Shown here: positions 1 to 6,261 of the stretch, one piece after another
Numbering within the stretch: position 1 is the stretch's first letter
How the letters are laid out: each line of letters opens with the position of its first letter
Assembly (NCBI GenBank): GCA_038229715.1
Contig: JBBROD010000107.1
Location: forward strand, 1-10,425
DNA length: 10,425 bases
Reading direction: 5' to 3'
Origin: JANMES01 sp038229715
GTDB lineage: Bacteria > Planctomycetota > Phycisphaerae > Tepidisphaerales > Tepidisphaeraceae
The notes under the pieces: model-generated
What the model was told of the DNA's origin: nothing
The model's input: the letters and a program-made list of their open reading frames with translations, nothing else
The model's database searches: none
Position numbers and translations under genes: made by a program

Positions 1-1200
1 CAGTTGGATGAAGGGTACAGCATCCCGCTCACGCCCTTGGAGCATCTGGCGAACACCGTGTACGGCAACGACCCGGCCGAGTGCTTCAAGGTCAAACGCC
101 CGGGTATGCGGTCGGCCGAGCTGGTCGCCCGCATGCAGAAGGCGATCGCCGTCATGCAGTTCAAGCTGGAAGGGCAGCTGATCGAGCGCAACCCGCAGTG
201 GGAACTGGGCCATCGTAAGCTGCTGCACCGCATCAACCACGCCGCCGGCACGGTGGAAATTGACGGCGTGACGTACCCGATGAAAGACACACACTTGCCG
301 ACGATCGACCCCGCTAGGCCGTACGAACTGTCGCCCGAAGAACGCGTGTGCATTAACCGCTTGCGTAACTCGTTCGTCAGCAGCCAAAAGCTGTGGGAAC
401 ACATGAAGTACATCGTCAGCCACGGCTCGATGTATCTGGTTCGCGATTCGCACCTGATCTTCCACGGCTGCGTGCCTTGCGACGAGGGCGGCGTGTTTTT
501 GCCGATGATCATCGAAGGCATTCCGCGCGCAGGGCGGGATTTGTTCATCGCGATCGAGCGGGTGGTACGCCGATCGCTCGACCGCCGGGAGATAGCCGAT
601 CTGGATTTACTCTGGTACTTGTGGAGCGGGCCGCGATCGCCGTTGTTCGGCAAGGATCGCATCGCCACGCTCGAGCGGGATTTCATCGCCGATGAGAAGC
701 CGCACCATGAAACCAAGGACGCGTATTTTTCGCTGATCCACGAGAAAGCCTTTTGCGACAAGGTGCTGGCCGAGTTCAATGTGAACGTGAACGACGGCCT
801 GATCGTCAACGGGCACGTGCCTGTGAAGATCGAAAAAGGCGAATCTCCGCTTAAACGCAGCGGCAAGGCGATCACGATCGACGGCGCTTTTTCCGAAGCC
901 TACGGCGACCACGGCTACACGCTGGTGATGGAAGCCGACCGCACGCTGCTGGCCAAGCACCACCATTTCGAATCGGTGGAGGCCGCGCTGCGGGAGGGAG
1001 TGGATATCGTGCCTGAGGTGTCAATCATCAAAGAGTGGAGCAAACCCCGCCGACTGGCCGACACCGAACGTGGCCGAGAGTTGCGGAACCAGATGGACAT
1101 GCTGCAGTGGCTGATCGACGCGTACAAATCCAACCGGCTACGAGAGGGCGAAACCACGCCGGGCGCGCCGTCACACACCGATCAGCGGCCGGTGCATTGA
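1..1200 (+). CDS. fbp: Fructose-1,6-bisphosphatase class III, C-terminal part (5' truncated by window)
   Basis: Hydrolyses fructose 1,6-bisphosphate to fructose 6-phosphate in gluconeogenesis, in the cytoplasm. The reading frame is open from base 1 and gives about 400 residues to TGA at 1198-1200. Class III (Bacillus-type) enzymes are about 640-670 residues, so roughly the first 240 residues lie outside the window; the in-frame TTG at 4 is not taken as a start. Family blocks seen: LIFHGCVPCDEGG (454-492), SPLFGK (637-654) followed by an ERDF segment, NGHVPVK (808-828, the metallophosphatase-like GH motif), then GKAITIDGAFSEAY and GYTLV. The C-terminal EWSKPRRLADTERG block and the helical tail also fit. 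The last 15 residues or so are low-complexity. No sign of damage. No T-rich intrinsic terminator follows, only the GC-rich hairpin at 1244-1260. Assigned by recalled family motifs. Confidence 0.9.
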   Translation, partial: QLDEGYSIPLTPLEHLANTVYGNDPAECFKVKRPGMRSAELVARMQKAIAVMQFKLEGQLIERNPQWELGHRKLLHRINHAAGTVEIDGVTYPMKDTHLPTIDPARPYELSPEERVCINRLRNSFVSSQKLWEHMKYIVSHGSMYLVRDSHLIFHGCVPCDEGGVFLPMIIEGIPRAGRDLFIAIERVVRRSLDRREIADLDLLWYLWSGPRSPLFGKDRIATLERDFIADEKPHHETKDAYFSLIHEKAFCDKVLAEFNVNVNDGLIVNGHVPVKIEKGESPLKRSGKAITIDGAFSEAYGDHGYTLVMEADRTLLAKHHHFESVEAALREGVDIVPEVSIIKEWSKPRRLADTERGRELRNQMDMLQWLIDAYKSNRLREGETTPGAPSHTDQRPVH

Positions 1201-1230
1201 TGGAGAATGGGCTACACCGCTAGACTGAAA

Positions 1231-1498
1231 ACTCGACCGTACCACGGGCCTCCGGCCCGTGCTGGTGGCGCGCAAACCTGAGAAAATGAACTTCCTTGGC
1301 TATTCCAAATCGCCAGCACGGGCCGGAGGCTGCTGTGTCCAAATCATCCAAAACACGTCATGCTGAGGTACTCCGAAGTATCTCCGACGCCGAATACCGT
1401 TCGAGATTCGAGATCCTTCGGAGTACCTCAGGATGACGACACTTGTGTGTTCGCCGGGGTTTGGAAAAAGCAGCCGGAGGCCCGTGGTACGGTCGAGT
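1231..1498. repeat. Nested inverted repeats, ACGGGCCTCCGGC family
   Basis: One left arm has two alternative partners. Bases 1231-1256 are an exact 26-bp reverse complement of 1473-1498. Bases 1248-1265 are an exact 18-bp reverse complement of 1313-1330. The left arm also folds on itself: ACGGGCC (1244-1250), loop TCC, GGCCCGT (1254-1260). The outer pair encloses a second palindromic element (1356-1438). No coding signal is seen. It lies just downstream of the bisphosphatase gene, so the 1244-1260 hairpin might block or end transcription, but there is no T-run. The nesting suggests repeats inserted into repeats. Confidence 0.85.
1356..1438. repeat. Palindromic intergenic repeat (GAGGTACTCCGAAG family)
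   Basis: Arms 1356-1383 and 1411-1438 are 28-nt inverted repeats matching at 26 of 28 positions around a 27-nt centre. Short frames across it on either strand translate to peptides such as SFGVPQDD, which I recall as common spurious products of interspersed repeats in soil bacteria. It would form a long imperfect hairpin if transcribed. No gene is supported here. Confidence 0.8.
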
Positions 1499-1504
1499 TG
1501 CGTT

Positions 1505-1556
1505 GGGCATGCTATTGCATGTCGGGTACATCCGCGCGGCATGCAATAGCATGCCC
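1505..1556. repeat. Inverted repeat GGGCATGCTATTGCATG
   Basis: Bases 1505-1521 are an exact 17-bp reverse complement of 1540-1556, with an 18-nt loop. It is a third family, distinct from the two before it. No T-run follows and no coding signal is seen. From 1557 to about 1600 I see no further feature. Confidence 0.8.
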
Positions 1557-1602
1557 TACATCAAGTCCGTTCCTGCCGGGCTCCCCGTGTTCAGAGGCTG
1601 AT

Positions 1603-1630
1603 TTGACTTCATCCGATACTGAGTTACGAT
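1603..1630 (+). promoter_or_regulatory. Candidate sigma70-type promoter for the leader of the MATE-ileS operon
   Basis: TTGACT (1603-1608) and TACGAT (1625-1630) are separated by 16 bp, matching consensus at 5/6 and 4/6 positions. The predicted start near 1637 would give a leader of about 130 nt to the terminator at 1736-1765. The region between the last repeat and this site is AT-richer than the flanks. This rests on motif match only. Confidence 0.4.
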
Positions 1631-1650
1631 TTCCTGCTGAGATTACGCAG

Positions 1651-1707
1651 ATGATACCGAAAGCCCTGAGCATTATTGATATCGCAAGGACGTTTACACG
1701 CGCCTAG
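1651..1707 (+). CDS. Putative Ile-rich leader peptide (attenuator)
   Basis: ATG at 1651 opens an 18-codon ORF ending in TAG at 1705-1707: MIPKALSIIDIARTFTRA. Four of 18 residues are Ile (ATA 1654, ATT 1672, ATT 1675, ATC 1681), three of them within four codons. A weak Shine-Dalgarno-like TGAGA (1638-1642) sits 8 nt upstream. The stop falls inside the segment that can pair either back to 1661-1667 or forward to the terminator arm. Downstream, in the same orientation, are a terminator, a transporter gene and ileS. Leader peptides with runs of the regulated amino acid are established for amino-acid operons and for pheST (pheM). An Ile version for ileS is inference. It could be a chance ORF. Confidence 0.4.
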   Translation: MIPKALSIIDIARTFTRA

Positions 1708-1761
1708 GGCTTCTCGTTTCTATTCGAACAAGACCAACCCCAAGGCTGCGGCCTTGGGGTT
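1661..1761 (+). promoter_or_regulatory. Possible transcription attenuator: alternative pairings upstream of the MATE-ileS operon
   Basis: Segment 1 (1661-1667, AAGCCCT) is an exact reverse complement of segment 2 (1706-1712, AGGGCTT). Segment 2 extended (1703-1712) can instead pair with segment 3 (1736-1745) at 8 of 10 positions. Segment 3 (1736-1746) pairs perfectly with segment 4 (1751-1761) as the terminator. A ribosome stalled at the Ile codons 1672-1683 would cover segment 1 and favour 2:3, giving read-through. One reaching the stop at 1705 would cover segment 2 and favour termination. The pairings are read from the sequence; the switching is inferred. Confidence 0.4.
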
Positions 1762-1765
1762 TTTT
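1736..1765 (+). terminator. Strong intrinsic terminator just upstream of the MATE gene
   Basis: AACCCCAAGGC (1736-1746), loop TGCG, GCCTTGGGGTT (1751-1761) form a perfect 11-bp stem running into six T (1760-1765). The T-tract ends 15 nt before the ATG at 1781. A full-strength terminator between a candidate promoter and the start of an operon, with no upstream gene closer than 1200, fits an attenuator or a small terminated RNA. Confidence 0.85.
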
Positions 1766-1780
1766 GTTGGGATGCTTTTT

Positions 1781-3229
1781 ATGTCGCACGGATCGCCTAA
1801 AACCCCTTTGCCGCTCTCGCCCGGCGTATCGCCGTTGCGGGAGGTGCTCTCGCTGGCGCTGCCGACGGTGGCGCAGATGGCGTCGTACACGCTCATGCAA
1901 TTTATCGACACGTGGATGCTCTCGTGGCTCGGGCCGGTCGCGCCGGCGGCGGCGAGCAATGGGGGCATGCTGGCGTTTTCGTTTATCTCGTTCGGCATGG
2001 GATTGCTGTTTATCGTCAACGCTCTCGCCAGCCAGGACTACGGGGCGGGCAAATTCTCTAACTGCGGGCGTCACCTGTGGCAGGGCGTTTGGTTCGCGAT
2101 CGCGTACTCGATCGTGATCGCCCCCTTCGTGCTCGGCGGGCCGGCGATCATGAGCCTGTTCCATCACGAGGCGGACGTGACAGCCATGGAGACGATCTAT
2201 TTCCAGATCACCCTCGGCACGGCGTTCATCAAGCTGATCCAGACGGCGTTCTCGCAATTCCTACTGGCGACCAACCGCCCGAACATCGTGATGGCCGCCG
2301 CCTTCACCGGCGTGTCGGTCAACGCGGGGGCGGCGTACGTGCTGATCTGGGGCCGGCTGGGGATTGCACAGTACGGCATCGCCGGGGCCGGTTGGGCGCA
2401 GGCGATCGGCGTGGGCACTGAGTGCGTCATCCTGATCTGCGTCGCGTTCGCCGGCAGCAACCGCGCCAAGTTCGGCACGACCGACTTCCGGCTGCGCTGG
2501 GCGGAGTTGAAGACCCTCGTCACCGTCGGCTTCGGCACCGGCGTGCAGTTCGTCGTTGACGTGCTGGCGTGGTCGATGTTCATGATGGTGGTCATCGGCC
2601 AATTCGGTGAGCACGCGATGGCGGCCAACGCGTTCATGTTCCGCTACCTCATCCTCAGCTTCATGCCCGCCCTGGGCATCAGCCAGGCGGTGACGGCGCT
2701 CGTCGGGCGGTACGTGGGCATGGGCAAGCCGGATATCGCGATGAAGCGCGCGGACCTCGGCTTCTCCGTCACGATGGTGTATCTGGGCGCATGCGCGTTG
2801 CTTTACATCGTCGGCCGGCGGGAGCTGATCCACTTCTTCGCCGACGACGCGGAGGTGATCCGCATCGGGGCGGTGTTGATGGTCTTCGCCGCGTTCTACC
2901 AGTTTTTTGACGGCATGTTCATCGTCTACAACGGGGCGTTACGCGGCGTAGGTGATACGTTCGTCCCCGCGTGCATGACGGCCGGCCTTTGCTGGGGGCT
3001 GAACGTCGTCGGCGGGTACTGCGTCGGACGGTTTTACCCGCAATTCGGCGTGGCGGGGCCGTGGACGATCGCCACGATCTACGGCGTATGCCTCGGGCTG
3101 TTTATGCGATCCCGTTTCAAAAATGGCCGCTGGATCGGCAAAACACTCGAAGCAGCCCGATCTGCCGACTCGAATAACCGTGAAGATTCGGCTAAATTGG
3201 CCGGTCTAGGAGTTGGTGACGCTTTATGA
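1781..3229 (+). CDS. MATE family multidrug/toxin efflux transporter
   Basis: A 482-residue polytopic inner-membrane protein, the usual MATE size, probably exporting drugs or cationic metabolites by Na+ or H+ antiport. About 12 hydrophobic segments fall in two halves (roughly residues 20-225 and 245-460). Family-like features: FIDTWMLSWLG (41-51), NALASQDYGAGK (80-91), and its second-half counterpart TALVGRYVGMGKPDIAMKRAD (305-325 region), then YNGALRGVGDT (383-393). The ATG at 1781 is chosen because the frame upstream runs through the terminator; GGGA (1769-1772) lies 8 nt before it. An in-frame ATG at 1772 is the alternative. The 3' end overlaps ileS as ATGA, so the two are probably translationally coupled. 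The last 40 residues or so are hydrophilic and end in GVGDAL. Substrate cannot be told. Confidence 0.9.
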   Translation: MSHGSPKTPLPLSPGVSPLREVLSLALPTVAQMASYTLMQFIDTWMLSWLGPVAPAAASNGGMLAFSFISFGMGLLFIVNALASQDYGAGKFSNCGRHLWQGVWFAIAYSIVIAPFVLGGPAIMSLFHHEADVTAMETIYFQITLGTAFIKLIQTAFSQFLLATNRPNIVMAAAFTGVSVNAGAAYVLIWGRLGIAQYGIAGAGWAQAIGVGTECVILICVAFAGSNRAKFGTTDFRLRWAELKTLVTVGFGTGVQFVVDVLAWSMFMMVVIGQFGEHAMAANAFMFRYLILSFMPALGISQAVTALVGRYVGMGKPDIAMKRADLGFSVTMVYLGACALLYIVGRRELIHFFADDAEVIRIGAVLMVFAAFYQFFDGMFIVYNGALRGVGDTFVPACMTAGLCWGLNVVGGYCVGRFYPQFGVAGPWTIATIYGVCLGLFMRSRFKNGRWIGKTLEAARSADSNNREDSAKLAGLGVGDAL

Positions 3230-6222
3230 GTTCCGAAAACGCAGAAAAAGTCAGCTACAAACAGACGCTTAATCTCCCGCAAACCTCGTTCGCGATGGAG
3301 GCCAAGCTCGTCACCAACGAACCCTTGCGCCTGAAGAAATGGCAGGACGCGAAGCTGTACGATCAGCTTCTTGCCCACCGGGCCAGTTCCCCGAAAGGCA
3401 AGTGGATTCTGCACGACGGCCCGCCGTTCGCCAATGGCGATATCCACATCGGGCATGTGATCAACAAAACGCTGAAAGACATCATCCTGCGTTTTCGTAC
3501 GATGCAGGGGTATCAAACCCCGTACGTGCCGGGCTGGGATTGCCACGGATTGCCCATCGAGCACAAAATTCAGCAGGAAGTGAAAAAGGCCGGCAAGGAT
3601 TTCCGCGCGATGGAGATGGTGGAGGTCCGCAAGCTCTGCTACGCATCGGCGGAGCATTTTGCGACGGAGCAATCCAAACAATTTCAACGCCTCGGCATCC
3701 TCGGCGACTGGGCCAATCCGTACCTCACGATGAAGCCCGAGTACGAAGCCAAGACGCTGGAGGTGTTTGCTGATTTCGTTAAGGCCGGGCTGGTGTACAA
3801 GCAGCTCAAGCCCGTGCCGTGGTCGATCACGAACCAAACGGCGCTGGCCGACGCGGAGTTGGAATATCAGGACGTGGACGATCAATCGGTGTACGTGGAG
3901 TTCGCCGTCGCCAATCCGGGTGCGTTTAAGGCGCAATTCGAGTTGAAGATCAACGCGAAGGTTGCGTTCCTGATCTGGACGACCACGCCGTGGACGCTGC
4001 CGGCGAATATGGCGATCGCCGTGCATCCGGAGGTGGAATACGCGCTCGTGAAGTACCGCCGAAATGAAGACTGGCACGTCAGCGTGCTGGCGGCGGCGCT
4101 GGTTGAAAAAGTCCTAAGCAAACGCGACGGCGTGAGCGACGTATCGGTCCTCAAAACGGTGCTGGGCAAGGAGATCATCGGGCTGGAGTACCGCCATCCG
4201 TTCGTCGAGCGGACGGGCAAGGTCGTCCACGCCGAGTACGTGACGACCACCGACGGCACCGGCCTGGTCCACACCGCCCCCGGCCACGGCGAAGACGACT
4301 ACGCCACCGGCATCCGCGAAGGGATCGAAGTCTACTGCCCCGTCCTGGCCAATGGCCGGTTTGATGCGACGGTGCCGGATTATTTGGTCGGCAAAACGGT
4401 ATGGGAAGGTAACCCGATCGTCATCGAGAAGCTGAAAGAGCTCGGCGTGCTGCTGGCGGTGGAAACCATCCGCCACAGCTACCCGCACGATTGGCGCAGC
4501 AAAACGCCGACGATCTTCCGCGCGACGGAGCAGTGGTTTGTGGCGCTGAAAAAACCATTCGCAGAACACAAATTTACCTTATCAGAGCTGGCGCTAGCAT
4601 CAGCGGATTACCTATTGCACGTCTATAAGCAGGTAACTGAGCGTCGTGGTTTGCCTGATTGGAAAGCACTTCGCGGGACGACAGGTAATGTTGAACTGCC
4701 AGATAAGGTCCAAGATTTTTTTGAATATGCGATGAAGCATAGTGCGGGTGACTCTGGGTGCGGTGCTAAGTTCTACCCGGCTTGGGGTCGGCATCGACTG
4801 GCTGGAATGCTTGAAAGCAGGCCCGACTGGTGCATTTCTCGCCAGCGCGCTTGGGGCCTGCCGATCCCGGTCTTCTACAACGAAGCGGGTGAAGCCTTGC
4901 TCACGCCGGAGAGTGTGAAAGCCGTCGCCAAGCGGTTCGCCGAGAAGGGCAGCGATGCATGGTTCACCGATTCACCCGCCGAGCTGCTCGGCGATTACGA
5001 TCCGGGTGCGAAGTTCCCCAAAGACAAGCTCCGCAAGGAAAAGGACATCTTCGACGTCTGGTTCGAATCCGGCAGCAGCTGGCACGCCGTGCTGCAGGCC
5101 CGGCCGAACCTCGCATTCCCGGCTGATCTGTACCTCGAAGGCTCGGACCAACACCGCGGGTGGTTTCAGCTCTCGCTATTGCCGGCGCTCGGCGCGACGG
5201 GCGTGCCTCCTTTCAAATCGGTGCTCACGCACGGGTTTGTCGTCAAGCCCGACGGAAAGAAAGTCAGCAAGAGCGACAAGGAATACGTCACCGCGACGAC
5301 CGAAATCAACAAGCACGGTGCCGACTTGCTGCGCCTGTGGACCAGCAGCGTTGATTATCAGGGCGACATCCCCGCTTCCCCCAAAGCATTGCAGGAGTTC
5401 GCGGACAAGTACCGAAAAATCCGCAACACGCTGCGCTTTCTGATGAGCAACCTGTACAACATGGCCCCCGGTCTGCCCGCTTCAGCGGGTAGCGTGCCCG
5501 AGAACAGCCTGGACGGTTGGGTTCTCGCAGAAACCGACACGCTCATCCGTGAGGTCACCGAGGCGTACGACCGTTACGAACTGCACCGCGTCTTCCGCCT
5601 GCTGCACGATTTCTGCACCGTGCAGATCAGCGCCGTTTACGGCAACGCGATGAAAGACCGCCTCTACTGCGAAAAGCCTGATTCACCGCTGCGCCAGCGA
5701 AGCCAGGCAACCATGCACCGCATGGCCGTCGTGCTGACGAAGCTGCTCGCCCCGATTCTGGTCTACACCGCCGACGAGGCGTGGGAGCATCTGCCGCACA
5801 AGTCGGTCGATGACGCGAAGCTGTCGAGCGTTCACCTGGCTGACCTGCCGACGCCGCTGAATCCGCCGGCGAGCGAGGAGCAGAAGCTAGCGTGGAAGCA
5901 GCTGATGGACCTCCGCGACGCGGCGTTGCTGCAACTCGACGGCCTGAAGAAATCCGTCGGCCTGAACAAAGCAGGCGAGGCCGAAGTTGTCTATCCGGAA
6001 AAGCTCAAGCCGCAACTGCAAGCCTACGGCGAGGATTTGGCCGACCTGGTAGGGGCTGGCTTCTACCGGTTCGACGACGTGGCCGAGGTGCGGGTGCTAG
6101 ACGCGCGGGAGAAATACCCCGCCTGCGCCCGCAGTTGGAAGCGTCGCCCGGACGTCGGATCGGACGCGAATTATCCGGATTTAAGTGCTCGTGATGCGCT
6201 CGCAGTAAAATCACGGTCCTAG
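3226..6222 (+). CDS. ileS: Isoleucyl-tRNA synthetase
   Basis: Charges tRNA-Ile with isoleucine, a class I synthetase of the cytoplasm. It has 998 residues, about 60 longer than E. coli IleRS (938). Domains in order: HIGH (74-77); CP1 editing domain with WTTTPWTLPAN (251-261) and HTAPGHGEDDY, where D357 matches the editing Asp; QWFVAL; an unusual low-GC insertion around 461-512; DWCISRQR (534-541); GSDQHRGWFQ; KVSKS (679-683), a variant of KMSKS; then the helical anticodon-binding domain. The C-terminus resembles the family zinc knuckle, but of the four expected Cys only C967 remains (S970, S987, D990 elsewhere). The ATG at 3226 overlaps the MATE stop, with AGGAG at 3208-3212. It probably shares the upstream leader and terminator with the MATE gene. 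The reading frame is intact throughout, so I take it as functional. Confidence 0.97.
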   Translation: MSSENAEKVSYKQTLNLPQTSFAMEAKLVTNEPLRLKKWQDAKLYDQLLAHRASSPKGKWILHDGPPFANGDIHIGHVINKTLKDIILRFRTMQGYQTPYVPGWDCHGLPIEHKIQQEVKKAGKDFRAMEMVEVRKLCYASAEHFATEQSKQFQRLGILGDWANPYLTMKPEYEAKTLEVFADFVKAGLVYKQLKPVPWSITNQTALADAELEYQDVDDQSVYVEFAVANPGAFKAQFELKINAKVAFLIWTTTPWTLPANMAIAVHPEVEYALVKYRRNEDWHVSVLAAALVEKVLSKRDGVSDVSVLKTVLGKEIIGLEYRHPFVERTGKVVHAEYVTTTDGTGLVHTAPGHGEDDYATGIREGIEVYCPVLANGRFDATVPDYLVGKTVWEGNPIVIEKLKELGVLLAVETIRHSYPHDWRSKTPTIFRATEQWFVALKKPFAEHKFTLSELALASADYLLHVYKQVTERRGLPDWKALRGTTGNVELPDKVQDFFEYAMKHSAGDSGCGAKFYPAWGRHRLAGMLESRPDWCISRQRAWGLPIPVFYNEAGEALLTPESVKAVAKRFAEKGSDAWFTDSPAELLGDYDPGAKFPKDKLRKEKDIFDVWFESGSSWHAVLQARPNLAFPADLYLEGSDQHRGWFQLSLLPALGATGVPPFKSVLTHGFVVKPDGKKVSKSDKEYVTATTEINKHGADLLRLWTSSVDYQGDIPASPKALQEFADKYRKIRNTLRFLMSNLYNMAPGLPASAGSVPENSLDGWVLAETDTLIREVTEAYDRYELHRVFRLLHDFCTVQISAVYGNAMKDRLYCEKPDSPLRQRSQATMHRMAVVLTKLLAPILVYTADEAWEHLPHKSVDDAKLSSVHLADLPTPLNPPASEEQKLAWKQLMDLRDAALLQLDGLKKSVGLNKAGEAEVVYPEKLKPQLQAYGEDLADLVGAGFYRFDDVAEVRVLDAREKYPACARSWKRRPDVGSDANYPDLSARDALAVKSRS
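4561..4770 (+). other. Low-GC in-frame insertion within ileS
   Basis: Bases 4561-4740 are about 46% GC by count (82 of 180), against 73% for 4261-4320 and about 63% for 4741-4860. Codon choice changes with it (CTA, TTA, GCA, GAT, AAT and TTT cluster). The segment encodes roughly residues 446-515. Most IleRS I recall pass from QWFV to the P-x-WG-x-x-R block in about 20-30 residues; here some 70 intervene, so residues of about 461-512 look inserted. The segment is hydrophilic and helical-looking, and I do not recognise it. Confidence 0.6.
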
Positions 6223-6261
6223 AATGGACTAGTGACGTAGTCAGGTGTCAAAGGTGAATTA

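Noticed and set aside
1300..1707. Several open frames of 60-115 codons on both strands
   Set aside because: They are composed of palindromic repeats and give the typical repeat-derived peptides; only the last 18 codons of one (1651-1707) are kept, as a leader-peptide candidate.
1631..1712. TPP-riboswitch-like blocks (GCTGAGAT, ATACC, CCCTGA, TAGGG in that order)
   Set aside because: The essential 5' GGGGTGC strand and its pairing are absent, the spacing after CCCTGA is too long for the usual P4/P5, and the downstream gene is not a thiamine gene. Treated as chance similarity.
1690..1735. tRNA-like TTCGAA segment upstream of the terminator
   Set aside because: No acceptor stem, D-arm or anticodon arm can be paired around it on either strand.
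1600..1765. T-box leader controlling ileS
   Set aside because: No AGGGTGGTACCGCG-type T-box sequence or specifier loop could be found in 1201-1780.
1676..1780. Longer N-terminus for the MATE protein starting at 1676
   Set aside because: It would be translated through the intrinsic terminator hairpin (giving the NPKAAALGFF read-through signature) and adds nothing that resembles a MATE N-terminus.
6222..6261. CsrA autoregulatory site (GGA at 6226-6228 beside a 5-bp inverted repeat, GACTA/TAGTC)
   Set aside because: Only one GGA is present, it is in the stem rather than in the loop, and it is 30 nt from the start codon; too weak to call.
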